From contig CAWGKC010000014.1 in assembly GCA_963823105.1 (NCBI GenBank), forward strand, positions 62,001 through 126,000: a stretch of 64,000 bases of DNA. The letters run 5' to 3'. This document shows, one piece after another, positions 47,393 to 56,681 of this stretch. This DNA is from JAJYKC01 sp963823105 (lineage in GTDB: Bacteria; Acidobacteriota; Terriglobia; Bryobacterales; Bryobacteraceae). The translations under genes were made by a program, and so were the position numbers. Below the pieces are notes generated by a model. The model saw nothing but the letters and a program-made list of their open reading frames with translations, did no database searches and was not told the origin of the DNA. Each line of letters starts with the position of its first letter. Within the stretch, counting starts at the first letter, position 1.

Positions 47393-49033
47393 TTATGGCC
47401 TATTCGCGGCCGGAGATGAATCGGGTGGACGGGACCCTTCGGGCGCGTCTTCGACGCGCCGGTAAACCTGGTACGGGAGATCGTAAAAGCCGCGGCTTGG
47501 GGTAGTATCGAGAAACTGATCATAAACCAGACGGTAGTCGTTGATGAGAAGCTTTCTTATGTACTCATGGGTGGCCGGCTCGACTGCGCGGAACCAGGCG
47601 AACCAGAAGTCGCGATATTGAGAATCCAGGATAATATATTCCGGCCGGCGGTGGCTGAAAAACCCGAGGCGGGTGTCGTCGTCGATATTCGGGTCGTCGA
47701 AGCCGAACCAGAAGCCGATCTCGCCGCTGCCCATGATCAGAGCGCCGTTCGTTCGATGGGCCTGGACGAACCGCATAGCCGGATTGAAGCGGTTCGCGAT
47801 GGAGTTGTTCCGGATGCGGGGAATCGTCGCCGCCACTTGCAGCGATAGCGCGGCGAAAGTATAGGCAACCACCAACCAGCGGAACGAAGCGCCGCGGCGC
47901 CAGAGCCAGCGCAACGCGAAGGCGACGACGGCGGAGAAAAACGGAGTGACAAAGATCAGGTAATACCAGCTATTTTGCAGCGCGGAGACCAGATAAAACG
48001 TAAAGACCGTTAAAATGCCGAGAATCCAAATCGAGCGGTCGCGCCGGAGTTCGCCTACGGCGGCGGCCAGAATCGCGGCGGCGAGGAAAGAATAGAGCGG
48101 GACGGCTTGGAGCGAACCGGGGAACGAGGCGTGGAGGCCGAAGGTGGCATCGTAACGATTGGCGATTTCGGCGGAAATCTGGGCAATCGGGTTCCATGAA
48201 ATATAGAATCGATGGGGGATGCGGGTCTGCGCGGCCGTTTGCGAAAGAAAGGCGGCGGTATCCTGGGAAACATAGAGAAAATACGCGGCTCCGAAGACGA
48301 GAACCGGCACGCTGGCGGCGGCGAACCACTTCGGGCGGAGACGCCCGCGATCGAGGAAATAAGCGAGCACGAGCAGAGACAGGAACGCGAGCGCGCCATT
48401 GGCATGAGTGAGCGCGGCGGCGGCGGCGGCGAGACTCGAACTCCATACGGCCGCGGCGAAATTGGTTTCCCGGAGATGTAAGTAGAGCGCCATCGCCAGA
48501 AATCCGAGGGCGGCGCACATCATATCCATGCGTCCCGTGGCGGCGGAAACGGCGAAATTATGATCGATCCCGATGAGGGCGACCGCCAGCAGAGCGAGGG
48601 CCCGGCTTCGCCCGAGGCGCACCATGATGACGTACCAGGAACCAAGCGCGACGACGCTCCACAGCGCGGAAAGGGCGCGCATGGCAAGAAGGCTGAAACC
48701 GAACAGCTTGTTCCAGCCGGCGAGGGCCAGAAGGTAGCCGGGTAAAACCCAGAAAGTAAACCGATGAATTCCTTCGACATAAGGTGCGAAGGGAAATCCG
48801 TGGCTATCGAGAATGGTGATGGCCAGGCGGCCGTGGTGGTCGAGATTATAGGCGGCGCAGGCAAACCAGCCCTCGTCGCACCAAGGCCGGCGGGTGAGGG
48901 CCAGGCCGATGGATAGCGAAAGGGATACGGCGGCGAGAGCGATGAAAACGGCGGCCGCCCAGCCCTTCTCGCCGGTTGCCGCGGCCCATCGCAGAGGGGC
49001 CAGGCGAATGAATTGGGACAAGCGCGAGCGCAT
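47393..49033 (-). CDS. GT39-like membrane glycosyltransferase
   Basis: The 546-residue protein has about a dozen hydrophobic helices. The first loop reads RRPWCDEGWFACAAYNLDHHG, the acidic position of the PMT_2 group, and a soluble C-terminal part of about 130 residues (GSGEIGFWFGFDDPNID, SQYRDFWFAWFRAV) follows. It is the first gene of the cluster behind the promoter at 49.2 kb. ATG 49033 is used; a start at 49060 is in frame too. It probably transfers sugar from the polyprenyl carrier at the outer face of the membrane. Confidence 0.85.
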   Translation of the reverse strand: MRSRLSQFIRLAPLRWAAATGEKGWAAAVFIALAAVSLSLSIGLALTRRPWCDEGWFACAAYNLDHHGRLAITILDSHGFPFAPYVEGIHRFTFWVLPGYLLALAGWNKLFGFSLLAMRALSALWSVVALGSWYVIMVRLGRSRALALLAVALIGIDHNFAVSAATGRMDMMCAALGFLAMALYLHLRETNFAAAVWSSSLAAAAAALTHANGALAFLSLLVLAYFLDRGRLRPKWFAAASVPVLVFGAAYFLYVSQDTAAFLSQTAAQTRIPHRFYISWNPIAQISAEIANRYDATFGLHASFPGSLQAVPLYSFLAAAILAAAVGELRRDRSIWILGILTVFTFYLVSALQNSWYYLIFVTPFFSAVVAFALRWLWRRGASFRWLVVAYTFAALSLQVAATIPRIRNNSIANRFNPAMRFVQAHRTNGALIMGSGEIGFWFGFDDPNIDDDTRLGFFSHRRPEYIILDSQYRDFWFAWFRAVEPATHEYIRKLLINDYRLVYDQFLDTTPSRGFYDLPYQVYRRVEDAPEGSRPPDSSPAANRP

Positions 49034-49171
49034 GATTGTGCGGGAAACGGAGCCACGCAAGTGCGCGTAACCCTAAGATAATCCAGCGCCTGGGCGGACT
49101 AGAGCGATAGAGGACGCGGACCGATCCCGATTCGCCGTTGCCACTCGATCGCCGGAGCGTATTGCAAGAGT

Positions 49172-49201
49172 AGGGTAACCCGCGGCGAGGAAAAGTGTCA
49201 A
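49172..49201 (-). promoter_or_regulatory. Probable promoter of the glycosyltransferase cluster
   Basis: On the minus strand a perfect TTGACA (49201-49196) is followed after 18 bases by TACCCT (49177-49172), which keeps three consensus positions. The predicted start is about 130 bases ahead of the GT39-like gene. Confidence 0.45.
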
Positions 49202-49239
49202 GGTATGTACGTTCCATTACGCAACACGACGGCACGGCA

Positions 49240-49938
49240 TTATGGGGAGACTTCGAGCGTCACGGTGACGGAGGCGTGGACTTCGACTGTGCCAGGTTCG
49301 ACCGGAGTGGGCAGCGTGGCGGCTTTCTGCGCCATCCCCATAGATTCGAACATGCGGGGCGTGGCCGCTCCCTCGGCTTCGGCGCTGACCATCCGGATCA
49401 CGTGCAGGCCCATGGCGACGGCGATCGTTTCGGCGTTCGATTTGGCGTTGAGCGTGGCTTTGCGTAGAGCCTCGGCGTGAAGCGACGAACTGTCGCGGAG
49501 CAGAAACTGGATGCCGTTGATGGTGTTGGAGCCGGCGGCCGCGGCGGCGTCGATCGCCTTACCAAGGAGGTTGAGGTCGTCGAGGGTGACCTGGACGGTA
49601 TTGTTGGCGGTGTAACCGTCGATAGTGGGGGAGCCGCCGTTGGGAGTGTAGTGAAGATTCGGATTCAGAGAATAGTTGGCGGTGCGGAGCGATCCGGCAA
49701 TCCCGACGATGGATCCCAGTTTGGAGAGCACGGCTGTGGTTTGGGCGGCGTTGTGGGCGGCGGCGGCTTCGGCGGTGGAAGACTGGGTGAGGACTCCGAT
49801 TTCGATGCGGACGCGGTCTGGCGCGGCGGAAACGCTGGCCTCGCCACTTGCGCGCACCATGGAGGGCATCGGGGGTGGACCTTGACCCGCCAAGGCGATG
49901 GGCAGAAGCAAGGCGGCTATCGTTCGAAGCGGAACCAT
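49240..49938 (-). CDS. Exported SIMPL-domain (DUF541) protein
   Basis: The 232-residue protein has a signal peptide (TIAALLLPIALAGQGPP) and a SIMPL domain starting with VRASGEASVSAAPDRVRIEIGV, then the ANYSLNPNLHYTP and GYTANNTVQVTLDDL blocks. SIMPL proteins such as BP26 and YggE form oligomeric rings in the periplasm with roles in oxidative stress and channel gating. The divergent DUF5060 gene starts 38 bases away, so the two share a control region. Confidence 0.88.
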   Translation of the reverse strand: MVPLRTIAALLLPIALAGQGPPPMPSMVRASGEASVSAAPDRVRIEIGVLTQSSTAEAAAAHNAAQTTAVLSKLGSIVGIAGSLRTANYSLNPNLHYTPNGGSPTIDGYTANNTVQVTLDDLNLLGKAIDAAAAAGSNTINGIQFLLRDSSSLHAEALRKATLNAKSNAETIAVAMGLHVIRMVSAEAEGAATPRMFESMGMAQKAATLPTPVEPGTVEVHASVTVTLEVSP

Positions 49939-49976
49939 ATGTTAACGATATCGGAAACGGGGGATACTTAAGGAGA

Positions 49977-51755
49977 ATGTGCCGCGCGACCCGGGCCGGG
50001 CTGCCTGAGTTTCCCCTAAGTCTCGTCCTTGCTATGGTTCTGTTGCCGGCCCCCCTGCTGGCGGTGACCACCTGTGACGGAACGCCCGCCTATACTCCCT
50101 GCGACATGGTGTTTGAGCTAAACACGGCGGAGGCGGCGCAGCATCCCGATCCGTATCGGGATCTCGATGTCCAGGTGGAGTTCCGCTCGCCGCAGTTTAA
50201 GACGTTTCTGATTCCCGCGTTCTGGGATGGCGGGAACAAGTTTGTGCTGCGAGTGACGCCGACGCAGGAGGGAATCTGGACCTACAAGATCACCGGCAAC
50301 GTGCCGAGCCTGGACGGGAAACAGGGGAGCTTCACGGCGCGGTCCTCCGATTCGCCGGGATTCATTCACGCGGCGAACGTTCATCATTGGCAGTCGGACA
50401 ACAAGAAAGCGCATCTGTGGATTGGGGACGTGGCGGACCGGCTGGCCTTCGCCTCCCAGGCGGACGTGGAGGCGAAGCTGGCGAACACGGTGAAGAACAA
50501 GTTCACCCATCTGCGAATCTCGGTTTTGGGGGGCGCGGGGGACCGCGGGAGAGTGTTTGCGAACGGGCGGCCCAGTCCGGAGTATTTCGACGAGTTGGAC
50601 CGGCGCATCGAGACGATCAACGCGTTTGGGATCGTCGTAGACCTGATACTGGCGGACACGCCGCCGGATCTGGCGGCGCTGGCCGGCGACGCGGACGCGC
50701 GGGAGCGCCTCGTGCGTTTTTTGGCCGGCAGAGTGGGGCCGTTGAACGTGTCCTGGGAAGGGGTGCTCACCTTCGAGGATTTTCCCGGCAGCCGGGATTT
50801 GCTGAAAGAAGTCGGGTTGGACATTCAGCGGCTGGACCCTTATCGGCATCCGCGGTCGACGTGCGCCAAGGTGACTTCGTCGCCGCTGTTGAGCGACGGC
50901 TGGATGACGTTCGTGATCGAGCGCAATCTGGCTCCCGAAGACGACCAGACGGCGCAAATCGAGCATCAGCTTTATCCGGTGCCGTTTGTGGGCTTGACGA
51001 CGGCGGCGCGGCTGTGGGACGCCACAACCGACGGGCAATACCCGATGTTCGAGGGCAAACAGGAGTTCGAGGCGAAGACGTGGTTCGAGTTCGTTTCCGA
51101 TTCCAGGCACTGGGAGCTGGAGCCGTACTACGACGTGGACGGAGGGCGGGCGTTGGCGCTCGAAGGGATCGAGTACATCTTGTATGTGGACCATCCGGGA
51201 CCTCCGGTGGAAGTGGAAGTGGAGCACCATGGATTCGACGGCTATGTCGTGACGTGGTTGAACCCGCTGACCGGCGAAACGGAGGTGGAGAAGAAAAAAT
51301 ACCGCGGAGAGCATTATACGGGGCTGCCGCCGGATAACGGCCATCCATGGGTGTTGCGGGTGTCCCGCGAAAACGAAAAAGAATCGATGCTGAAGTCGTA
51401 CTATTTCGATTCGAAGACGCTGGAGATGCAGGAAATCGAGAGCAACAGCGATAAGGTGGTATTTGAAGTGGCCGAGCCGGCCAAGGACTCGCTGCCGGCG
51501 GGAGGCACGGTACATTACAGCGCCAAACTGAAGAGGACCTCGCGGGCGACGCGGGAGATGCGGTATCTGTGGACAGGAGAAGTGTCCGCCGACGGCGAGG
51601 GATTCCGGGTGCTGGGCAACGGCGCGGAGGGGGATTTCCATATTTCCGGATCGATGGCTAAGAGCTATCCGGCCACGATGTTGATGCGGCTGTACGGCTT
51701 GAACGCCAACGGGAAGCTTTATGAAGTGGATAAGGGGTATACGCTGACGAAATAG
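49977..51755 (+). CDS. DUF5060/DUF4038-type exported glycoside hydrolase-like protein
   Basis: The 592-residue protein has a signal peptide (FPLSLVLAMVLLPAPLLAV), an N-terminal DUF5060 beta-sandwich (MVFELNTAEA, VEFRSPQFKTFLIPAFWDGG) and then a TIM-barrel-like region (WIGDVADRLAFASQADVEAK, FTHLRISVLGG) related to DUF4038 apiosidases, with a C-terminal beta-sandwich. It probably acts on plant-derived polysaccharide outside the cell. The catalytic acids were not identified with confidence. ATG 49977 lies right after TTAAGGAGA. The tsaB gene follows by one base. Confidence 0.8.
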   Translation: MCRATRAGLPEFPLSLVLAMVLLPAPLLAVTTCDGTPAYTPCDMVFELNTAEAAQHPDPYRDLDVQVEFRSPQFKTFLIPAFWDGGNKFVLRVTPTQEGIWTYKITGNVPSLDGKQGSFTARSSDSPGFIHAANVHHWQSDNKKAHLWIGDVADRLAFASQADVEAKLANTVKNKFTHLRISVLGGAGDRGRVFANGRPSPEYFDELDRRIETINAFGIVVDLILADTPPDLAALAGDADARERLVRFLAGRVGPLNVSWEGVLTFEDFPGSRDLLKEVGLDIQRLDPYRHPRSTCAKVTSSPLLSDGWMTFVIERNLAPEDDQTAQIEHQLYPVPFVGLTTAARLWDATTDGQYPMFEGKQEFEAKTWFEFVSDSRHWELEPYYDVDGGRALALEGIEYILYVDHPGPPVEVEVEHHGFDGYVVTWLNPLTGETEVEKKKYRGEHYTGLPPDNGHPWVLRVSRENEKESMLKSYYFDSKTLEMQEIESNSDKVVFEVAEPAKDSLPAGGTVHYSAKLKRTSRATREMRYLWTGEVSADGEGFRVLGNGAEGDFHISGSMAKSYPATMLMRLYGLNANGKLYEVDKGYTLTK

Positions 51756-51756
51756 C

Positions 51757-52399
51757 GTGGCGGTGATTCTATCGATCGACACGACCGGCGTGGTGGGAAG
51801 CGTCGCTCTCTGCGAGGGCGAGCGAGTAATCGAAGAGGCACGGATGGAGGCGCCGGAGGGGTTCGGGCAAGTGCTGTTCCTAAGAATCGGGGAACTGATG
51901 CGGCGAAATGGCGTTGGCATGGCCGAGATCGACTGTTTCGCGGTGGCGTCGGGGCCGGGTTCCTTCACCGGTGTGCGCATGGGCTTGACGGCGGCAAAAG
52001 GATTGGCGGAAGCGATGGGCACGACCCGTGGTGGCGGTGTCGAATCTGAAGGCGATCGCGTGGTTCGGCGGCGCTCCGTTGCGTTGCGCGATCTCGGACG
52101 CGCGGAGGGGCCAGGTTTACGCCGGAGTTTACGATGCGGAGCTGCGGCTGCGGGGCGAGGAAGCCGTTACGGGGTTAGCGGAGTGGGTGGAACGGCTGCC
52201 GAGCGCAGGAATTGAGATCGTGACGCAGGATGTTGCGCTTTTGGGCGGGTTGACGGGAACACTTGCGCCGAAGGAGTTGGCCGGAGCGATCGGGCGGATC
52301 GCATGGCGGGAACTTACGGAGGGGCGGGCGAAGGACGCGGCGGAAATCGACGCGAATTACGTGCGGCGAACCGACGCGGAGCTCAAGTGGAGGGATTGA
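51757..52399 (+). pseudogene. tsaB: tRNA threonylcarbamoyladenosine factor TsaB, one frameshift
   Basis: TsaB is the ASKHA-fold partner of TsaD in forming t6A37 of tRNA. The first frame has the phosphate-binding ILSIDTTGVVGSVALCEG and VASGPGSFTGVRMGLTAAKG. The frame then turns into non-conserved text at ACGACCCGTGG. Leaving out A52024 gives GTPVVAVSNLKAIAWFGG, the family sequence, and the second frame continues to a normal end (YVRRTDAELKWRD). The GTG start follows the previous gene by one base. TsaB is essential in most bacteria, so sequence error is far more likely than inactivation. Confidence 0.85.
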
Positions 52400-52464
52400 G
52401 CGGGTGGCGGACTTCTCACGTTCAACGGTGGCCAGCCGATATGGTGCCTGAAGGAGAAGCATTT

Positions 52465-52635
52465 ATGACCATCGCACCAGTATCCACGCAAGCGCTAGCT
52501 TATAGCGCGCCGCCTCCGCCGCCCAGCGCGGCTCCGCCCACCTCGGCGAAGTCGCAACCGGCCCAGGACACGGTCCACCTTAGTTCGCAAGCCATGGCCG
52601 CCTCGGGCGGGGATGGCGACGGCGACGGGCATTAA
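52465..52635 (+). CDS. Small disordered protein, unknown
   Basis: A 56-residue product starts at an ATG with AAGGAG nine bases ahead. The middle is proline-, alanine- and serine-rich (APPPPPSAAPPTSAKSQPAQ), and the end is glycine/aspartate-rich (GGDGDGDGH) and could bind a metal. No hydrophobic segment is present. It is convergent with the M1-like gene, with six bases between the stops. I do not know the family. The good ribosome binding site makes it more likely than chance. Confidence 0.55.
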   Translation: MTIAPVSTQALAYSAPPPPPSAAPPTSAKSQPAQDTVHLSSQAMAASGGDGDGDGH

Positions 52636-52641
52636 ACCCCG

Positions 52642-54666
52642 TCAGTTGTCGGAGACCTTGCGTTCGTAGGGTTTCTGCAGGTACTTGGCAGCCTCTTCCT
52701 GGGCGCCCTGAGTGTTGTCGTGGGTGCGTATGGCGAGGTTGTATTCGTTCACGGCGCGGTCCCGGCTCCCCGTAATATCGAAGACCTTGCCGAGATTGAT
52801 ATGGGCCCAGACCTCAACCCACTTGGGTTCGAGATCTCCGCCAAGTACCTCGCGGAACTCGTTCGCCGCCGACTGAAAATTATTCTGCTGGAAGAACACC
52901 TCGGCGATCCGGTAGTGGGCGAGCGAACTGCTATGCCGCACGTCGAGCGCTTTCTGATATTCCTTTAACGCGTCGGTGTATTGCCCGACTTCCATATACT
53001 GCTCACCCCGGCGAATGCCGACGGCGACGCGGATGGAATCGGAATAGTGCAGCACCTTTCCGTCCGGATCGACCGTCACGCTCTTCGGCTTGCCGAACGT
53101 ATCGATGGTGAATTCCGACGACGTCCCCACCACTTCGATGTGGTCGTTCTCCGGGTTGCCTTCCGTCTCGATTCTCAAATCGACGGGCATCCGGAATGTG
53201 TCCAAATCCTGCTCCACTTTCCCCACCACGCGAAAGCCTTTCTGAGTGCGGAACACGGTGTAATCGAGTTTAAACTGCGGCGCGCCGCTCGAATCGATCC
53301 ATTGCAGGAAGAAATACTGCAGGTTCTGGCCCGAGATCTTCTCGGCCATGGCCTCAAAATCGCGGGTGCTGACGGACTTCCAGGCGTATTGATCGGGAAA
53401 GGCTTTCTCGAGCTTCCCGAAGTTGGCGTCGCCCATGACGGCGCGAAGCATATTCAAAACGGCCGCGCCTTTACCGGCGGTTTCAGCCCAGTATTCCGGC
53501 GAATAATCCTCCAGGCGGCCCGCCTGTCCTAGTGGGGGGTTCTCGACGGTGAGCGCTTCGATGTACGTATTCTTGATCTCCGATTCAAAAGCGCCGGAGC
53601 CTTGGGAATGCTCGATGTAGAGCAATTCGGCATAACGGGCTTGGCCGTTGGAGAGCCACAGGTTGTTACGGGTGTTCGGCGACACAAGAACTCCCCACCA
53701 TTGGCGGGCGATCTGATCGACCAGCAATCGGGAATTCACGCGATTGGAGATGGCGGAAGGGGAAAGAAACAGAATACCGGGCGCCGCGTAGCCGTTGGGA
53801 GTGCCATCCTCGGTTTCGACGACGGTGAGATTGGCTTGCGGGGGAAGGCCATAGACGCTGGTGAGAAACGTCATCACCTTGCCGATTTCCTCGCCGTAGG
53901 CGTTGGCCATGGTCTTGCGGGAACGCAAGTAGAAGCTGGTGACAACGCCGGCCGACTGGACGTTCTGCGGATCGTCCTGAACGACGGCGAGGCTTCCGGG
54001 GAACGACGGTTGATCGGTGTGAAACGTGTAGAGCACTTTGCCGCCGGCCTGATCGGTTTTCGCCGTGCCGCTGCAGATTACGCGCGAGCCGGACGGCACG
54101 GTGATGGCGAGATCGGCCGTGAAGCGGTCCGCGGTGTAGCCATTTATCGGAAACCAGCGGGCCGGGTACATGAGGTAGGAGAAGTCGTTGTGAATGGCGG
54201 CGAAACGGATGCCATAAACGGGCGATTCCTCCTTGCCCGAAAGGCGCCCGTCATAGGTGAATGTTAGCGAGCCGGTTTGGCCTTTCTTCATCGGCTCCGG
54301 CAGATTCAGACGAAGCGTGAAATCCTGTGGGTTGCGCGAGGCCGGGACTTCATGGCCCTGGCCGTCCACGACTTTCGACACATTGAGGGCGTTGTTCAGT
54401 TCGAACGAGAGGCTGGAAGCCTCATCTTCCAACGCCGTGAAGCCGAGCGTGACGGAGGCGGTAAGCGTTTGGGTGCGAGGATTAATCTCGGCGTGAATGG
54501 CGTAATGGCCGACGTCGATCTTAGCGCCCCGGTCGCGGTCCTGGGCGAAAGAGGGACCGGCAAATGCGCAGGCGAGCGCGACCAATGGAAGCAATTGCAA
54601 GGCGTGCGGTCCAGCGCGCCGCGGGCGACGGACCGGCGCGCCGGCGATCAACTCAAACATGAGCAC
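52642..54666 (-). CDS. M1-aminopeptidase-like exported protein with degraded zinc site and TPR tail
   Basis: The 674-residue protein has a signal peptide (LQLLPLVALACAFAGPSFAQ), an M1-type beta-sandwich (YAIHAEINPRTQTLTASVTL, FTYDGRLSG), a thermolysin-like part and C-terminal TPR helices (residues about 555-650). The HEXXH zinc motif of M1 enzymes is here DQIARQWWG, and the second glutamate region that should read WLNEGFA is WLSNGQARYAE. All three zinc ligands are thus missing. The fold probably serves as a binding module rather than a peptidase. ATG 54666 or 54660 may start it, overlapping the lpxB end. Confidence 0.85.
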   Translation of the reverse strand: MLMFELIAGAPVRRPRRAGPHALQLLPLVALACAFAGPSFAQDRDRGAKIDVGHYAIHAEINPRTQTLTASVTLGFTALEDEASSLSFELNNALNVSKVVDGQGHEVPASRNPQDFTLRLNLPEPMKKGQTGSLTFTYDGRLSGKEESPVYGIRFAAIHNDFSYLMYPARWFPINGYTADRFTADLAITVPSGSRVICSGTAKTDQAGGKVLYTFHTDQPSFPGSLAVVQDDPQNVQSAGVVTSFYLRSRKTMANAYGEEIGKVMTFLTSVYGLPPQANLTVVETEDGTPNGYAAPGILFLSPSAISNRVNSRLLVDQIARQWWGVLVSPNTRNNLWLSNGQARYAELLYIEHSQGSGAFESEIKNTYIEALTVENPPLGQAGRLEDYSPEYWAETAGKGAAVLNMLRAVMGDANFGKLEKAFPDQYAWKSVSTRDFEAMAEKISGQNLQYFFLQWIDSSGAPQFKLDYTVFRTQKGFRVVGKVEQDLDTFRMPVDLRIETEGNPENDHIEVVGTSSEFTIDTFGKPKSVTVDPDGKVLHYSDSIRVAVGIRRGEQYMEVGQYTDALKEYQKALDVRHSSSLAHYRIAEVFFQQNNFQSAANEFREVLGGDLEPKWVEVWAHINLGKVFDITGSRDRAVNEYNLAIRTHDNTQGAQEEAAKYLQKPYERKVSDN

Positions 54667-55813
54667 ATTCCTTTTCCTCTATCAACTCCGCCACCGCGGC
54701 GGCCGCGGCCTCCATCGCATCGCCATCGCCCGCCAACTTTCCGGCCACTTCGCGCAGGCCAGCGCGCATGACGGCGAGCGATTCCGGGGAATCGAGCAGC
54801 CGAAGCGCTTCGTCCGCCAGAGCGGACGCCGTGAAATCGCCCTGTATCAACTCGGGTACCACGCGGCGGCCCGCCAGAAGATTGACCATCGAATAAAACG
54901 GCACGCGGACCAGCATCTTGCCCAGAAGCCAACTGACGGCGCGCACGCGGTAAAACACGACCATCGGCGCGCCGAGCAGCGCCGCTTCGACCGTCACTGT
55001 GCCGCTGGCGGCGAGCGCCAGATCGGAGCAGGCAAGAAGATCCCAGGTTTCCCCTTCCGATATTTGGATGGACAACCGGCGAAAGCGTTCCTCAAATTTT
55101 GTCAGTGCGGCGCGGGCTCCGAATCCGGCGGGCAGAGAAAGGGCGAAACGGGCCGGACGGACGGCTTGGACACGTTCGACGGCATCGAGCAGGCGGGGAA
55201 GGTGACGCAGCATTTCGCCCCTGCGGCTGCCGGGAAGCAGCGTAATAAACGGCGTACCGTCGACGGCTCCATGGCGGCGTCGCAAGTCGGCCAGGGGGGC
55301 CGAAGGGCGGACGATGCGGCAGAGCGGGTGGCCGATGTAGGTGGCGGCGATGCCGTGGGTTTGAAAGAACGCGGGTTCGAAGGGGAAGATGCACAAAAGC
55401 CGGTCGATGGCGCGGCGCATGGCGGGGAGGCGGCCCTTGCGCCAGGCCCACACCTGCGGAGCGACAAGGTAGACGACCGGGATGCCGAGCCGTTTCAGGC
55501 GTTTGGCGAGGCGTAGATGGAAATCGGGACTGTCGGTGAGGATGGCCGCCTCGGGACGGCGCTCGTGGGCGGCGTGGAGGAGTTTGCGATATTCGCCGTA
55601 GATTCGCGGGATGTGGGTGACTACTTCCAGGAGGCCGGCGACGGCGAGGCTGGAGGAATCGACCACCGCTTCCACTCCGGCGCTCCTCATGCGGGGGCCG
55701 GCGCATCCAAAAAAGCGGAGGCGCGGGTCGCGGCGGCGAAGAGCTTCGACGAGCGAGGCGGCATAGAGGTCTCCCGACGCCTCTCCGGCGGAAACGAGTA
55801 AAGTCGCGGCCAT
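54653..55813 (-). CDS. lpxB: Lipid-A-disaccharide synthase LpxB
   Basis: LpxB joins UDP-2,3-diacylglucosamine and lipid X to give the lipid A disaccharide at the inner membrane. The 386-residue protein starts with LVSAGEASGDLYAASLVEAL, has YLVAPQVWAWRKGRLPAMRR and LLPGSRRGEMLRHLPRLLDA, and ends with the SGTVTVEAALLGAPMVVFYR block. This is the usual GT19 layout. Its presence indicates a lipopolysaccharide-type outer membrane. It shares 14 bases with the M1-like gene. Other lpx genes are not in the window. Confidence 0.95.
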   Translation of the reverse strand: MAATLLVSAGEASGDLYAASLVEALRRRDPRLRFFGCAGPRMRSAGVEAVVDSSSLAVAGLLEVVTHIPRIYGEYRKLLHAAHERRPEAAILTDSPDFHLRLAKRLKRLGIPVVYLVAPQVWAWRKGRLPAMRRAIDRLLCIFPFEPAFFQTHGIAATYIGHPLCRIVRPSAPLADLRRRHGAVDGTPFITLLPGSRRGEMLRHLPRLLDAVERVQAVRPARFALSLPAGFGARAALTKFEERFRRLSIQISEGETWDLLACSDLALAASGTVTVEAALLGAPMVVFYRVRAVSWLLGKMLVRVPFYSMVNLLAGRRVVPELIQGDFTASALADEALRLLDSPESLAVMRAGLREVAGKLAGDGDAMEAAAAAVAELIEEKECAHV

Positions 55814-55901
55814 CTAGATTTAGTCTATCAATGGAAGCTTCCGGGGCTGGAATTCGCCGGGTGGCGAGTTGGGCGTCTGCTACACTGAGGTCACCGATTC
55901 G

Positions 55902-56681
55902 ATGGCTGTTCAATTAAACCTGTCCAAGCTGAGCGTGGGGCAGTTCGCGGAGCGTTTCCGCGACGAAATGATCCCCCTAAGTAAAACGTTTTCCTACTTC
56001 TGCGCCTCGGTGCCGATGACCGAGGCGGACTTGAAGGAGTATCTGGAGGAGCCGATCGCGGCGCTGCCGCCGGCAATCGCCTCAGTGCTTCCGAATATAT
56101 CGATCATGCTGGTTCCATATCTCGAACGCGCCAACGGCAAGCAGAGCGGGGCGCGGCGGACGGGCGATATCGTATGCACGGAGAAGCCGCCGGAGAGCCG
56201 GCTTTCGTGGGCTTCCCAGGTTTCGCTCGACAAACAGGAAGTACTGGTATTCGCGTTGAAGGACCAGGAAGTGGCTGAGTATCATTACCGCTTCTATCGT
56301 GGAATCGCGACGTTGATGGCGGACCGGTGGCCTGAGGGGCCGCGGTCGCGCTACTTAGCGTTGCTGCGCGAAGAGTTGAAGGCATCCGTGCATGGCGAGG
56401 TGGACGAGGATAGCTGGCGGGCGAAGCAGAGCTTACTGCGCCGGCAGGCTAGCGTGCGCAAAGAGTCCAAACCGTTTCAGGAGTACGCCCGCGAATCGTT
56501 TATCGACACGCTGACGCTCTATTTACATGGCATTTGTTGCGATATCGACGTGGAGACGGGGCCAAGACAGTTGCCGAGCCGGTATCTACGCAAGCGCCTA
56601 GAGGCGCTGAACGAACTATTCGCGCCCCCCGAGGGCTACGCCGTGTTTCCGGACGAACTCCGTTCGCACGACTCGCATTAA
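55902..56681 (+). CDS. Conserved-looking soluble protein, unknown
   Basis: The 259-residue protein has no signal peptide and no membrane helix. It is rich in charged helices (QFAERFRDEMIPLSKTF, ALLREELKASVHGEVDED) with a cysteine pair (HGICCDID) near the end. I do not recognise a family. The reading frame extends 33 bases upstream, but the ATG at 55902 is preferred since it removes a stretch without conserved character. It ends four bases into the DUF1634 gene on the other strand. Confidence 0.65.
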   Translation: MAVQLNLSKLSVGQFAERFRDEMIPLSKTFSYFCASVPMTEADLKEYLEEPIAALPPAIASVLPNISIMLVPYLERANGKQSGARRTGDIVCTEKPPESRLSWASQVSLDKQEVLVFALKDQEVAEYHYRFYRGIATLMADRWPEGPRSRYLALLREELKASVHGEVDEDSWRAKQSLLRRQASVRKESKPFQEYARESFIDTLTLYLHGICCDIDVETGPRQLPSRYLRKRLEALNELFAPPEGYAVFPDELRSHDSH

